DNA of 64,000 nucleotides, taken from the NCBI RefSeq assembly GCF_021390535.1, contig NZ_JAJUXG010000025.1:39486-103485 (forward strand), in the 5' to 3' direction. Below are positions 43,757 through 53,100 of the stretch, one piece after another (position 1 is the stretch's first letter; every line of letters starts with the position of its first letter). The position numbers and the translations under genes are program-made. The DNA comes from Dyadobacter sp. CY312 (GTDB lineage: Bacteria; Bacteroidota; Bacteroidia; Cytophagales; Spirosomataceae). Below the pieces are notes generated by a model that saw nothing but the letters and a program-made list of their open reading frames with translations, was not told where the DNA came from and searched no databases.

Positions 43757-45259
43757 ATGTCAAAAAGATATGCAGCCATCTGGTTTAAACATCTGCTTAC
43801 AGATCAGCGGATTGTCAGACGTCCCGAATTAAAAGACAAGGCTTTTGTAATAGCAGCCGTGCAGCGGGGACGGATGGTCATTACAGCGGCCAGCGTTACA
43901 GCACAGAAGCGGGGAGTGAAAACCGGTATGGTGCTCGCTGACGCCCGGGCGATTGCACCTGCCTTGGAAGTGATTGATCACAAACCGGATCTGGAAAAGA
44001 AATTGCTTCTGGTCATTGCAGAGTGGTGTATCCGATACTCGCCCATTGTTGCATTGGATCTTCCTGACGGTCTGATCCTGGACATCACCGGATGTGTGCA
44101 TCTGTGGGGTGGAGAACCGGCTTATCTCAAAGACATAAACCAGCGTCTGGCTGTGCAGGGTTACCAGGTGCGTTCAACCATCGCCGATACAGTCGGATGC
44201 GCCTGGGCCAACAGCCGGTATGGCCGCATCAAAGCCATCATAGAACCAGATGGGAGTAAAGAGGCGCTTTCGGTGATGCCGCCACAGGCACTCAGACTGG
44301 ACGATAGCATCCTGGAAAGACTCGAAAAGCTTGGGTTTTATCAGATCGGACATTTTATGGACATGCCGCGCACGGTGCTCAGACGCAGGTTCGGCCAGCA
44401 GCTACTGATCCGGCTGGATCAGGCTCTGGGATTTGCCGCCGAGCAGATTGAGCCGGTCCGCCCTGTTGAGCCGTATCAGGAAAGATTACCCTGTTTGGAG
44501 CCCATACGCACGGCCAAAGGAATCGAAATAGCACTTCAAAATCTTTTGGAAGCACTTTGCAAACGTCTTGTCAAAGAAGGGCTTGGAATAAGAAAAGCAG
44601 TGTTTAAAGCCTACAGAATGGATGGCAGCCCTCAGCAGATTGAGATTGGGACGCATAGTGCATCATCTAATATTTCACATTTATTCAAACTCTTCCAGCT
44701 TAAAATAGTCCGTTTGCGTCCGGATCTGGGCTTTGAGCTGTTTATACTGGAAGCGCCTGTTGTGGAGCAGATCAGTCAGGATGCCATGATGCTCTGGAAT
44801 ATTTCTGGAAGTAATGACCAGGCCGAAATCGCAGAGCTGCTCGACCGACTCATCAGCCGGGGCGGACCGGATATTGTTAACCGTTACCTGCCAGCCCAGC
44901 ATTACTGGCCGGAGCGCTCAATCAAACTGGCAGGCTCTCTGGTGGAAAAACCTGAATTCGGCTGGCCGGTAGCGCATCCCAGACCAATCAGCTTACTGCA
45001 TGTTCCCCAGCTTATTGATGTCACAGCCCCGGTCCCGGATTATCCGCCCATGTTGTTTCGCTATCAGGGCCAGGTGCACAATGTGATCAGGGCAGACGGT
45101 CCCGAGCGCATTGAGCAGGAGTGGTGGATTCAGCAGGGACTACACAGGGATTATTACATCATAGAAGACCAGAACGGAGCCCGCTACTGGATCTTTCGTT
45201 TAGGCCACTACGGTGCGCATGAGCATCCGAAGTGGTTCATTCACGGATTTTTCTCTTAA
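43757..45259 (+). CDS. imuB: ImuB, Y-family-polymerase-like protein
   Basis: This 500-residue protein has the UmuC/DinB-like fold (VIAAVQRGRMVITAASVTAQ at 33-52 as fingers/palm, LDLPDGLILDITGCVHLWGG near 101-120, IGHFMDMPRTVLRRRFG as the helix-hairpin region). The first catalytic acidic motif of Y-family polymerases (D-x-D-x-F-F) is replaced by IWFKHLLTD, as in other ImuB proteins, so it is probably inactive as a polymerase and acts as a clamp-binding adaptor for DnaE2. It starts 1 bp after imuA and ends 10 bp before the dnaE2 start, in one operon under the S24 repressor. Confidence 0.92.
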   Translation: MSKRYAAIWFKHLLTDQRIVRRPELKDKAFVIAAVQRGRMVITAASVTAQKRGVKTGMVLADARAIAPALEVIDHKPDLEKKLLLVIAEWCIRYSPIVALDLPDGLILDITGCVHLWGGEPAYLKDINQRLAVQGYQVRSTIADTVGCAWANSRYGRIKAIIEPDGSKEALSVMPPQALRLDDSILERLEKLGFYQIGHFMDMPRTVLRRRFGQQLLIRLDQALGFAAEQIEPVRPVEPYQERLPCLEPIRTAKGIEIALQNLLEALCKRLVKEGLGIRKAVFKAYRMDGSPQQIEIGTHSASSNISHLFKLFQLKIVRLRPDLGFELFILEAPVVEQISQDAMMLWNISGSNDQAEIAELLDRLISRGGPDIVNRYLPAQHYWPERSIKLAGSLVEKPEFGWPVAHPRPISLLHVPQLIDVTAPVPDYPPMLFRYQGQVHNVIRADGPERIEQEWWIQQGLHRDYYIIEDQNGARYWIFRLGHYGAHEHPKWFIHGFFS

Positions 45260-45269
45260 CGGTTTTGCT

Positions 45270-48200
45270 ATGGACTACACCGAACTACAGGTTACGACCA
45301 ATTTTAGTTTTCTTCGCGGCGGATCACATCCCGAAGAACTGGTCAATCAGGCTGCCGATCTGGGTTACAAAGAAATCGCCATTACCGATCACAACACGCT
45401 CGCTGGCATTGTGCGGGCGCATACCGCTGCAAAAGCCAGACGGATCAGAGTCATTGTAGCCTGCCGGTTGAATCTGATCGATGGTCCCTCGCTGCTGGCT
45501 TACCCGACCGACATGGAGGCTTACAGCAGGTTATCGGGACTTCTGTCCATGGGAAACCTGCGCACTGAAAAAGGGAAGTGTGAACTCTGCAAAGCTGATG
45601 TTTACGCCCACAGTAAAGGAATGAAGTTTATTGTTTTGCCGCCCGCGATCTTAAACGAGTATTTTGAATTTGATGCTGGCTTTGCTGTTGACCTGGGCGA
45701 GTACCGCAAGAAGTTAGGCACAGATCTATACCTGGGCGCAAGCAGGTCCTACATGGGTGATGATGCAAAAATACTCTTCCGGCTTGATGAGCTTGCCCGA
45801 AGCCTGGATATCCCCATGGTCGCAACCAACGATGTGCATTACCATCATACTGACCGCAGGCAGTTGCAGGACATTGTGACCTGCATCCGTGAAAAATGCA
45901 CGATTTACAACGCAGGTTTCAGACTGCACCAGAATGCAGAGCGCTATTTAAAACCGGGTCAGGAAATGCTAAGACTCTTCCGGCAATATCCGAATGCGGT
46001 GCTCAGGACCAAAGAAATTACAGATGCCTGCCAGTTTTCGCTGGATTCGCTCAAATACGTTTATCCCCAGGAAATCACCTCAGAGAACCGCAGCCCACTG
46101 CAGGAGCTGACTTATCTGGCCTGGAAAGGTGCCAGAGCGTTTTATGGAGATATTTTGCCTGAAAAAATAACCAAAGCGGTGGAATATGAGCTCACTTTCA
46201 TAGAAGAGATGAACTATGCTCCGTACTTTTTGACGGTTTATGACATTGTACGGTTTGCCAAGGAGCAGGGCATATTGTGCCAGGGAAGGGGATCAGCCGC
46301 GAATTCAACGGTCTGTTTTTGTCTGGGAATTACAGCCGTTGACCCCACCAAGTTTGATCTGCTCTTTGAGCGCTTTATATCCTCAGCACGTAATGAGCCG
46401 CCGGATATTGATGTGGATTTTGAGCACGAAAGGCGTGAGGAGGTCATCCAGTACATTTACAACAAATACGGCCGGGACCGCTCGGCCATTGTTGCAACCG
46501 TGACCCAGCTGCACCAAAGAGGTGCGATCCGGGACGTTGCCAAAACGATGGGCATGTCTGTGGATGCGATCAACCGGCTGGCAGGCTCGATATGGGAGTT
46601 TACCGATGAATGGTTTGATGGCAAACGCATCAGCGAACACGGTTTTAATCCGGATGATGCGCACCTTAGGAAAGTATTGGACCTGACTTCTCAGTTCATG
46701 GGCTTTCCCCGTCAGCTTGGCCAGCATACGGGCGGTTTTGTGATCACCCAGGGGAAAATCACGGATCTGTGCCCGATTATCAATGCGAGAATGGCCGACC
46801 GCACCAACATCGAATGGAACAAGGACGATATTGATGCGCTTGGTTTCTTAAAGATCGATGTGCTTGCCCTGGGTATGCTTACCTGCATCAGAAAAGGATT
46901 TGACCTGATCAAAACGCATTACGGCAAAAGCCTTACATTGGCTACTGTTCCACAGGACGATCCGGATGTTTACAAAATGATCTCTGCTGCGGATACCGTC
47001 GGTGTTTTTCAGATCGAAAGCCGCGCGCAGATGTCGATGCTTCCCAGACTACGGCCGAAAAACTTTTACGATCTGGTCATCGAAGTCGCCATCGTGCGCC
47101 CTGGCCCCATACAGGGGGATATGGTGCATCCCTATTTGAGAAGACGTAATGGGGAAGAACCGGTTGAATACCCGTCCAAAGAGCTCGAAGAAATCCTGGG
47201 ACGAACACTGGGCGTCCCCCTTTTTCAGGAGCAGGCGATGAAGATTGCCATTGTGGCTGCGGGCTTTACACCGGCAGAGGCTGATGGACTGAGGCGAAGC
47301 ATGGCTACCTTCAAAGCGAAGGGGCTGGTGGCGCAGTACGAGAAAAAACTTGTGGAGGGTATGATCGGCAAAGGTTATACCGAGGAGTTTGCCCGGCGCG
47401 TTTTTAAACAGCTGGAAGGTTTTGGCAGTTATGGTTTTCCCGAAAGCCATGCGGCCAGTTTTGCGCTTTTGGTTTACATAACAAGCTGGATCAAATGTTA
47501 TTACCCTGAGGTTTTCGCTGCGGCCCTTCTCAACAGCATGCCGATGGGTTTTTACCAGCCGGCCCAGATTGTCATCGACGCTCAAAAGCATGGTGTGCAG
47601 GTCAAACCCGTGGATGTGAATTTGTCGGGCTGGGACAACCAGCTTGAAGAAAGATCAGGCAAATACCACATCATCCGGCTTGGGTTCCGCCAGGTAAAAG
47701 GTTTGTCACAGGCGGATATGTGGACACTGCTTTCGTGCAGAAGCACCGCTTTTAAAAGTATTCATGCGATCCGCGACGTGGGAGTCTCCCAGCAGTCCAT
47801 TGAAAAACTCGCTGATGCCGACGCTTTCCGCTCCATGGGTCTTGACCGCCGAAAAGCCATGTGGGAGGCTTCGGCACTCTCAGACAGACCGATGGGGATA
47901 TTTAAAGGACAGCAGTCTCAAAGCGATTTTGAGCCTGAAGTCAGACTGCCCCAAATGAGCAGCTCGGAACATGTGGTGCAGGATTATGCTTCGACATCGC
48001 TCTCACTTAAAGCACATCCGGTGAGCTTTGTACGCAGCCGGCTGGCCGCACAATATGCGGTGCGCACAGCAGATCTTGCCAATTACCGCGATGGGATGAT
48101 CGTGCGTGTTGCCGGTCTGGTGCTGGTGCGTCAGCGTCCGGGTACAGCTGGCGGGGTCTGCTTTATCACCATTGAAGATGAAACCGGATTTTCCAATCTG

Positions 48201-48500
48201 GTGGTCTTTCAAAACCTTTTTGAAAAATACCGGAAGGAAATTTTAAGGGCCAGACTGCTGATGGTAGAAGGCAAACTGCAAAGGGAAGGGGAGGTGACCC
48301 ATGTGATCGTCCGCCACTGTTATGATATGTCGCCCCTTTTAAGGAAAATGCACCAGATCGATCAGGATCCGCCCGTCCAGACGCTTTCGAGGGCTGATGA
48401 GAAGGACGAGTACGCTTCACAAGCAGTCAATAAAAAGACACAAATCAGAAAACACGGAGTTCAGACAGAGATTTTTCCGGGTGGGCGGAATTTCAGGTAG
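45270..48500 (+). CDS. dnaE2: Error-prone DNA polymerase III alpha subunit, DnaE2 (ImuC)
   Basis: From ATG 45270 (MDYTELQVTTNFSFLRGGSH) the protein has 1076 residues, normal for DnaE2; the frame is open from 45213 inside imuB. Domains in order are the PHP domain (ITDHNTLAGIV), the palm with catalytic Asp379, Asp381 and Asp383 in PPDIDVDFEHER, thumb/fingers (ESRAQMSMLPRLRPKNFYDL; GFGSYGFPESHAASFALLVY) and a C-terminal OB fold (GMIVRVAGLVLVRQRPGTAG). It performs mutagenic translesion synthesis when the cassette is induced. All core motifs are intact. It is the last gene of imuA-imuB-dnaE2. Confidence 0.95.
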   Translation: MDYTELQVTTNFSFLRGGSHPEELVNQAADLGYKEIAITDHNTLAGIVRAHTAAKARRIRVIVACRLNLIDGPSLLAYPTDMEAYSRLSGLLSMGNLRTEKGKCELCKADVYAHSKGMKFIVLPPAILNEYFEFDAGFAVDLGEYRKKLGTDLYLGASRSYMGDDAKILFRLDELARSLDIPMVATNDVHYHHTDRRQLQDIVTCIREKCTIYNAGFRLHQNAERYLKPGQEMLRLFRQYPNAVLRTKEITDACQFSLDSLKYVYPQEITSENRSPLQELTYLAWKGARAFYGDILPEKITKAVEYELTFIEEMNYAPYFLTVYDIVRFAKEQGILCQGRGSAANSTVCFCLGITAVDPTKFDLLFERFISSARNEPPDIDVDFEHERREEVIQYIYNKYGRDRSAIVATVTQLHQRGAIRDVAKTMGMSVDAINRLAGSIWEFTDEWFDGKRISEHGFNPDDAHLRKVLDLTSQFMGFPRQLGQHTGGFVITQGKITDLCPIINARMADRTNIEWNKDDIDALGFLKIDVLALGMLTCIRKGFDLIKTHYGKSLTLATVPQDDPDVYKMISAADTVGVFQIESRAQMSMLPRLRPKNFYDLVIEVAIVRPGPIQGDMVHPYLRRRNGEEPVEYPSKELEEILGRTLGVPLFQEQAMKIAIVAAGFTPAEADGLRRSMATFKAKGLVAQYEKKLVEGMIGKGYTEEFARRVFKQLEGFGSYGFPESHAASFALLVYITSWIKCYYPEVFAAALLNSMPMGFYQPAQIVIDAQKHGVQVKPVDVNLSGWDNQLEERSGKYHIIRLGFRQVKGLSQADMWTLLSCRSTAFKSIHAIRDVGVSQQSIEKLADADAFRSMGLDRRKAMWEASALSDRPMGIFKGQQSQSDFEPEVRLPQMSSSEHVVQDYASTSLSLKAHPVSFVRSRLAAQYAVRTADLANYRDGMIVRVAGLVLVRQRPGTAGGVCFITIEDETGFSNLVVFQNLFEKYRKEILRARLLMVEGKLQREGEVTHVIVRHCYDMSPLLRKMHQIDQDPPVQTLSRADEKDEYASQAVNKKTQIRKHGVQTEIFPGGRNFR

Positions 48501-48710
48501 TTGTTTAGTATGAACCAACAACATAAATTTATGCCGGTTTTCAAGTCGCCCTTTATTTAGTATCTAATGAAGCTGGCAAGTCTCTGATAAACAGACTAGA
48601 TCAAATGAAGTGACGAAGCCCGTTATTTATTCAGGCGGAAACCAGGTGACCGACGCTATTTAAAAAAGTCAAATGAAGCTGATGACCAACTTTAAAACGT
48701 TAATTTTTCG

Positions 48711-49004
48711 ATGGGACCACAATTACTATCCAAGGATTTGAAGCTCGTTTTTATAGAAACAGCGGTGTATGATACCAGCGGTAATATTGCATCAGTAAGG
48801 TTGGGTTTCGAATTTTTGAAGCTTGAATATACAGTCCTGCTAAGTAAAAACAATGTAGAAAAAGATATCAACTTCGTTGATGCTGAGGGTGATTCGGAGC
48901 TCTTCGATTCTTTCCTTCATCAGATTGAAGAGCTACATTGGCAAGAAATGAAGGACTTATTCGCAAGGTATGAGTTACAACAAAACCCATATGTTCGGGG
49001 CTAG
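48711..49004 (+). CDS. Small hypothetical protein
   Basis: This 97-residue acidic protein has no signal or membrane segment. It starts MGPQLLSKDLKLVFIETAVY and ends DLFARYELQQNPYVRG, with amphipathic strands and one helix (SFLHQIEELHWQEMKDLFAR). I recognise no family. It stands alone after a 210 bp gap from dnaE2 and before a gene-poor stretch. The composition looks like a real protein, but existence is not certain. Confidence 0.5.
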   Translation: MGPQLLSKDLKLVFIETAVYDTSGNIASVRLGFEFLKLEYTVLLSKNNVEKDINFVDAEGDSELFDSFLHQIEELHWQEMKDLFARYELQQNPYVRG

Positions 49005-49203
49005 TAACCCCATTTGTCTTTGTCATTGTTCATATTACAAAGTAGTGTAAAGTCTCTTATCATGGTGGTTGTTCAAGGCCTGGAGAGTGCAGTGTATTTA
49101 ACAACGATAATTCGGAAATTACAGTCATATTCCTTCGGTCGGAAATGAACCATTTTAAAGAGATGATTGACAGTATTATAATTTAAGCAAGGTTATTGTT
49201 ATT

Positions 49204-49254
49204 AGGTGGTCAATCTGCTATGTAATCCAGTGGGCAGGCTATCCGAAATTTCCA
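49204..49254 (+). mobile_element. Right-end fragment of the miniature element, copy D
   Basis: AGGTGGTCAATCTGCTATG followed by TAATCCAGTGGGCAGG and ATCCGAAATTTCCA matches the last about 50 bases of copies A-C, with the two tandem modules that start GTGG. The left part is absent or too diverged to see, so this is a decayed remnant. Confidence 0.6.
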
Positions 49255-49561
49255 CTCCGTTGCGGATGTAACAATTCTTAACGCTGCCGCTCCAATGATT
49301 CTTCATTTAACGACAACCACCTATGAAGGCGAAATTACACGGTATTTCGAGCGCGAGACGAGTAACAAAAATGTTGTTACTAACACACACACAGCTGCTG
49401 TTGTAATGTTGCGCCTTGCCGATAAGTTTATCATTTTCAGAAGTGATCTTAGATTACATACAGGCAAACTACGAATTTCGTGTTTACTTCCTACCGTGAA
49501 TCCTCCTTTGAGAACGGCAGCAATGTTGTGAGTATAACATCATAGAATTTTATCGTATTTT

Positions 49562-49611
49562 AATCGAACTTACCAATAAAAAATAAAGCTTTTTTATTGG
49601 TAAGTTCGATT
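49562..49611. repeat. 22-bp perfect inverted repeat (long hairpin)
   Basis: The arm 49562-49583 (AATCGAACTTACC then AATAAAAAA) is the exact reverse complement of 49590-49611, with a 6-nt loop TAAAGC. A perfect 22-bp stem is far beyond chance in this length of DNA. It lies in a gene-poor, AT-rich stretch with no gene ending close by on either strand. It may be a bidirectional terminator, a transposon-end relic or a structured RNA. Confidence 0.75.
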
Positions 49612-50186
49612 CGGCAGATATGTAAAGTGATATTTAAACATATTATTTTCTTAAAATTATTTATTTTATTTATAGAAAAATTTTAATTTTATTCTGTGAT
49701 TAGCCAATCAGCTAGCGGGTTGGGAACGGTGTATGTAAATCCAGTGGTAGAATGAAGTGCCACAGGCAATGTTAAACATAGTTTCACTTTTTTCTATATG
49801 TTGCCAATTAATTCCTTTACGTTGTAACTGCTGTTTTTTTTTAGTTTGTTGGTAGGTGTATATGTTTATTTATATGTACTAATATTCTAATTTTCAGTTA
49901 TTTATGTGTTTTAAAGAAAAGGGGAGCGACATAATATCTATTGAGTGTTTCTTTGAAGGATAACCAAAGCAGCGACATTTTTTAGCCGGTCTCTAAGATT
50001 AATCATTAAAAACTTCCTCCAGCCATACCATCATTTATTGCAAGCAATTCAACCCGGACTGCGAGCTATTACGTAATTTTTTCTATGAAATTTTTCTAGT
50101 TACCTGTGACTTTTTTCTGTTTCATACGTACAATTTAATGTTTTAATAAACATTGAGTCTACAATACACTTTTAACTGATCGTAGT

Positions 50187-53100
50187 ATGAAATATTTCTC
50201 CTGTCTGCTTCTTTCTTTTCTTCTGATTGCAACGTTTTGCCAGGGGCAGAACTGTACAATCAATGCCGGGGTAAACAGTTCTGTCTGTCTTGGCCAGCCG
50301 ATCCTGCTGGACGGAAGTCTTGGTGGACCTGCTAATTCATCTTCGGTGAAATGGGCATTGGTATCCCAGCCCGCTGGTGCAAATGTGACCATTAATAATA
50401 CAAACAGTTTGTTGACCAATGTGGGTAATGTCTCGATAGTCGGTATTTATACCTTCAGTTTGAACGCTGTTTGTGGTGATGGTGTGGCCATTGTTGATCA
50501 AGTTAGTGTTACGGTCAATCCGGTCCCGTCTGTGCCAATCCTTAGCGGATCCTCGAACTTTCCCTGTTATAATGGAGGTCCTGTGAATTTATCCGCTACT
50601 TCGCCAGGACCGGGGGAAACTGTATCATGGTCTCTGGTGGGAGGGGCCTCGGGCACCTTCGGCTCTTCAGCGTCGGCTAACACCACCTTCACGCCAACTT
50701 TTCCTATTGAAGAGTGCGCAGCTACTTCTTCAATTACCATCCGCTATACAATCAGGAATGCTGACGGTTGTGAGAGCTCTGCAACAAGGAATTACACTTT
50801 TGCGCGAAACTATAGTCTATATGCTACTGCCAGCCCTACTCAGGTTTGTGGTAACACGACCTTTTTAAAGGGTAGTTGCCCTGGTTCGGGGACTGTTTCA
50901 TGGACACAAATTTCAGGTCCAAATACCGCTTTAATTGGTAACGCCAACGTAAGAAACACCACTGCCGGTGGATTAACAGCGGGAAACTATGTTTTCAGGT
51001 ATACGGTTTCGGGTGGTTGCAGCCCCGGGACCGCAGATGTGAACGTGACGGTTTCAGGTTCATCTGCAGTAACTCAGGCTAATGCAGGAACGGATCAATA
51101 TCATTGTCAGATTCCTGATATGGTACCATTAACAGCAAATAAACCAGCAGTGGGTGAGACAGGCACATGGAGTCAGCTATCAGGTGGTGCAACAACCATT
51201 GCCGTTCCCACCCACTTTAATACCACTGCCAGCGGTATGACCAATCAGGGGGCTCCATACACCTACCTTTATACCATAAGCAACGGAACCTGTTTCACAA
51301 CTGATTCGGTAACTATATATAAACGCCCTGAAATCACTTTGACTGGGGCCGATTCAGAAGTCTGCCAGGGTACCGGAACCGGTCAGATTACACCTATTAG
51401 TACCAGTTCGTACGGATACAACCAGCTGGATACGGCAATTGTTAATATAACCTTTATCTCGGGGCCGACAGGTGCAGTTGTGAATACTGCTGTACGCAAA
51501 GGAACGGGTGGCGGAGCTTCGGTTATCTCTTTTCAGAATTTGTCCGTCGGACGAACCGTAACATGGAACCTGTCCAGAAGTGACCTTTATTCTCAGTCTA
51601 TAAATCAAAATTCACTGTTGTATAACCTCGATTTTCTCTTTCGGGTTAACGACTTTGTAGGGGTATTTAAATTCCGTGTGAGCATGACCACAGCGTGCGG
51701 AACTGTAGAAAAAGAAGTCACTATTACCAGAGGACTAACCGGGCCGGGCGTGAATGCCGGTACTGATGTGGCACTTCCCTGTAACACTACAAGTGCAACA
51801 CTGGCGGGCAATCTTGCAGATAACAAAGGCTTGTGGAGTGCTTTGCAATTGCCAGCGGGAGCAACCAATCCATTTACTCCGGCCAATCAAGCCTTGAGAA
51901 ATCCACCAATCAGCGGTCTGATCGCAGGAACGTATGTTTTCCGGTACACAAATAATATGGGGCCATCCTGCACAGCTAACCAGTTTGACGAGGTGAAGCT
52001 TGTCGTATCCAACACGCCACCCCCCGCACCCAATGCCGGAGCAGATGTAGCCGGTTGTGCGGGAAGTATGACGCTCAATGGTTCTACACCTCCGGCAGAT
52101 GCCTTTGCAAACTGGACTGTCGTGAGTCCGGCAGCTTCCGGCATTACATTCTCTAATCCGTCAGCGTCTAATCCGACGATAAACAATCTGCAACCCAATA
52201 CCTCTTATACGCTTAGATATACTTTCACGAATGGTTGTGGATCGAGCTTTGACGAAGTGAGTATCAATACCAACGCTTCTACCGGACCATCGAAACCCAC
52301 AATCACCAGTGCTACATTGGCAAACTGCGCTACTCTGACCAGAACTTTGCCGTCCAATGTGAGTATCGTTGTAAATCATCCGGCTCTTGATCCGGGCACC
52401 GTCGCGACCTGGAGTGTTGTTACAGTGCCGGGTGGTATTGTCCACACGGCTACTGCCAATAATGCTACAAGCACGACAGTTGCGTTGCAGAATGTGACCC
52501 AGTCCACTGTTTTCTCAATTGTCTATACACTTAGCAATGCGAGTTGTCCGTCATCCATTGTTTCGGACACATTGACTGGCTATATCAGGAAATCAACGGA
52601 TGCAGCAACCTATAGCGCAGGTCCGAGTCAGCAAATTTGTTCAGTACAATCTTATCCGGTTACAGTCAACCTCACTGGTTCGGCCAGTACCGGACCAGTC
52701 CACTGGAGTCAGATATACAGTTCTGTTGGCGGGCAGGCTGCTATAGCCACACCGTCTAATTCGAGCACCACTGTCACAATCCCAGCGGACGGAATGTACC
52801 GTTTCCAGTATGAAATTAAAAGTGGTACTGATCCTGGATGTCAGGGACTATTAGGACAGGATATTATGCAGGTCACAACTTCATCGCCGGGGCTGATCGC
52901 TCTGGCTGGTGATGATATACAATTCTGCAATAGTACAGGAGTCACAACACTAAATGCATCTGTGGTAGGCAATGGGCGCTGGGAGGTTTATCAGGTACTC
53001 AACGGAAGTGCTCCGGTAATCGGAACGGTCAACTCTGCAAGCTCCAATCTGACATTTAGTGGCTCGGGGTCTGCCTATCTGAGATGGAATTCCTATGGAA

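Larger units (their letters stand above)
49005..50186 (+). other. AT-rich gene-poor stretch
   Basis: These 1.2 kb hold no gene I can support. A 78-codon frame at 49295-49531 (MILHLTTTTYEGEITRYFER) may be the relic of a longer gene because the frame continues upstream without an ATG, but it matches nothing I know. The stretch contains a partial copy of the miniature element (49204-49254) and a long perfect hairpin (49562-49611). The last 500 bp are strongly AT-rich and should include the promoter of the large surface-protein gene. Confidence 0.5.

Noticed and set aside
49295..49531. A 78-codon frame as a gene.
   Set aside because: No family match; the frame extends upstream without a start, so at best it is a relic.
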